Shown one piece after another: positions 63,114 to 64,000 of a DNA stretch of 64,000 nt (position 1 is the first letter of the stretch; the number at the start of each line of letters is the position of its first letter). Source of the stretch: Paramacrobiotus metropolitanus (lineage: Eukaryota; Tardigrada; Eutardigrada; Parachela; Macrobiotidae); NCBI RefSeq assembly GCF_019649055.1, contig NW_026570265.1, forward strand, positions 806,001 to 870,000, given 5' to 3'. The notes beneath the pieces were generated by a model. It did no database searches. It was not told the origin of the DNA and saw only the letters and a list, made by a program, of their open reading frames with translations. Both the position numbers and the translations under genes were made by a program.

Positions 63114-64000
63114 GTATAATGATGCAATACTAACTCTAACAAGAAATATATGGCTCTTACAACGTTAATCGGTTTTGCACCAAACTCCTGTCAGAATTTC
63201 CAAAACTCATTGAGGGAGTATGGTTCGCTTTTCGTTTTTCTTTCAAAATTTATGGCGATGTATAATTGCATGTCGATATAAATATAATTTGCTTAATTGT
63301 TACCCCTCAAAGCTGTAGATAGACAAGGAAATGTACATTAAGCAAAAAATGGCTATTTGTGCATTCTATTAAAATTACTATTAATATTTGTTGATAATAG
63401 TGATTTTAGATTTTAATAGTGATTAAAATTTATTGATAATAGCGATTTTGGTTGATTTTTTAATTCTTGATTGTGCAGTGCCAGCCGTAGTGATACGAGT
63501 CATGACTGTTATGTCACGATGTAAACACGAATAAAGAGCAGTACTCAATTAATATTGTACCTAAAAATATACATATACATAAAATGTAAGCACATAAAAT
63601 AAGTACTTCTTACACAAATATTTATGGTCTAAGAGTAAAGTACTGTAGATATACGTACATATGTGTGGACTACAGCGTCTAAACTAGTTCGATATATCTA
63701 TACTTTGTGTGTGTGCATCTGTACGCTATTATGAGTTACTGTATTTAAATTAAAGATGCATAAGGTGTTATGGGTACACCGTACAATTCCCGAGCAGGAG
63801 AGCATTGAAAAAGTGTTTTTGTTATAAATCTCGTTCTTGGTACGTAGTTGGTACTTATATGGAATACTTATTTCAAGGTTATTAGAAAAAAGGTGGTTCA
63901 ATGGATATAGCCGTTTATGTCATTTACAATCGTATAGAGCGCTTGCTTATTCTATCTCATCGCAAAGTGTATGCATCTATTGCACGCCAGTGTCATCGCC
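63114..64000. other. AT-rich sequence, no gene supported
   Basis: It contains a short direct repeat of TTGATAATAGTGATTTT-like sequence near 63390-63450. Nothing else is recognised. Confidence 0.5.

Overview
The window is nuclear DNA of a small-genome animal. Its genes are split by short GT-AG introns, many of 50-300 nt. The proteins are clearly metazoan: a PAN/ZP NompA-like matrix protein, KAP3, TRAPPC11, MIC19, DRC10, FKBP6, TSEN34, CCT5, HSD17B12, MTCH2, CaMKI, a melatonin-receptor-like GPCR and an amidated neuropeptide precursor. CaMKI and the NompA-like architecture look ecdysozoan. KAP3 and DRC10 imply a motile or sensory axoneme. A tardigrade would fit, but that is a guess from gene structure and not proven here. 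No bacterial operons, CRISPR arrays, rRNA or convincing tRNA genes were seen.

Layout: 1-2.5 kb, 3'-ward part of a NompA-like gene (-), running off the left edge. 4.8-11.4 kb, KAP3 (-), with a 3 kb AT-rich intron holding five copies of an 89-bp satellite. 12.1-13.6 kb, IBA57 and a COX14-like small protein (-), separated by only 6 nt. 14.2-18.0 kb, TRAPPC11 (+). 18.5-20.1 kb, MIC19/CHCHD3 (-). 21.0-23.4 kb, DRC10 (-). 23.5-24.4 kb, a Tc1/mariner-type relic with 28-bp terminal inverted repeats. 24.9-27.1 kb, FKBP6 (-). 27.9-29.7 kb, TSEN34 (+). 30.9-33.9 kb, CCT5 (+). 34.3-39.6 kb, two tandem HSD17B12-like genes (-). 40.4-43.1 kb, MTCH2 (+). 45.2-46.5 kb, a neuropeptide precursor with [WY][IV]GL-amide repeats (-). 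48.5-53.1 kb, a GPCR (-). 55.3-60.6 kb, CaMKI (-). 62.9 kb, a small secreted peptide (+). The rest is AT-rich intergenic or intronic DNA.

The genes are unrelated single-copy housekeeping and neural genes. Possible shared themes are mitochondria (IBA57, COX14-like, MIC19, MTCH2) and cilia (KAP3, DRC10). The most noteworthy signals are the divergent amidated neuropeptide family; three microexons placed on hallmark motifs (the CaMKI catalytic loop, GPCR TM1/ICL1 and the GPCR NR-Y motif); a TSEN34 with two substituted catalytic positions; an HSD17B12 paralog without its catalytic Ser; and the tight two-gene mitochondrial arrangement. Exon boundaries were worked out by hand from splice signals and reading phase. 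Where phases could not be reconciled, the entry says so.
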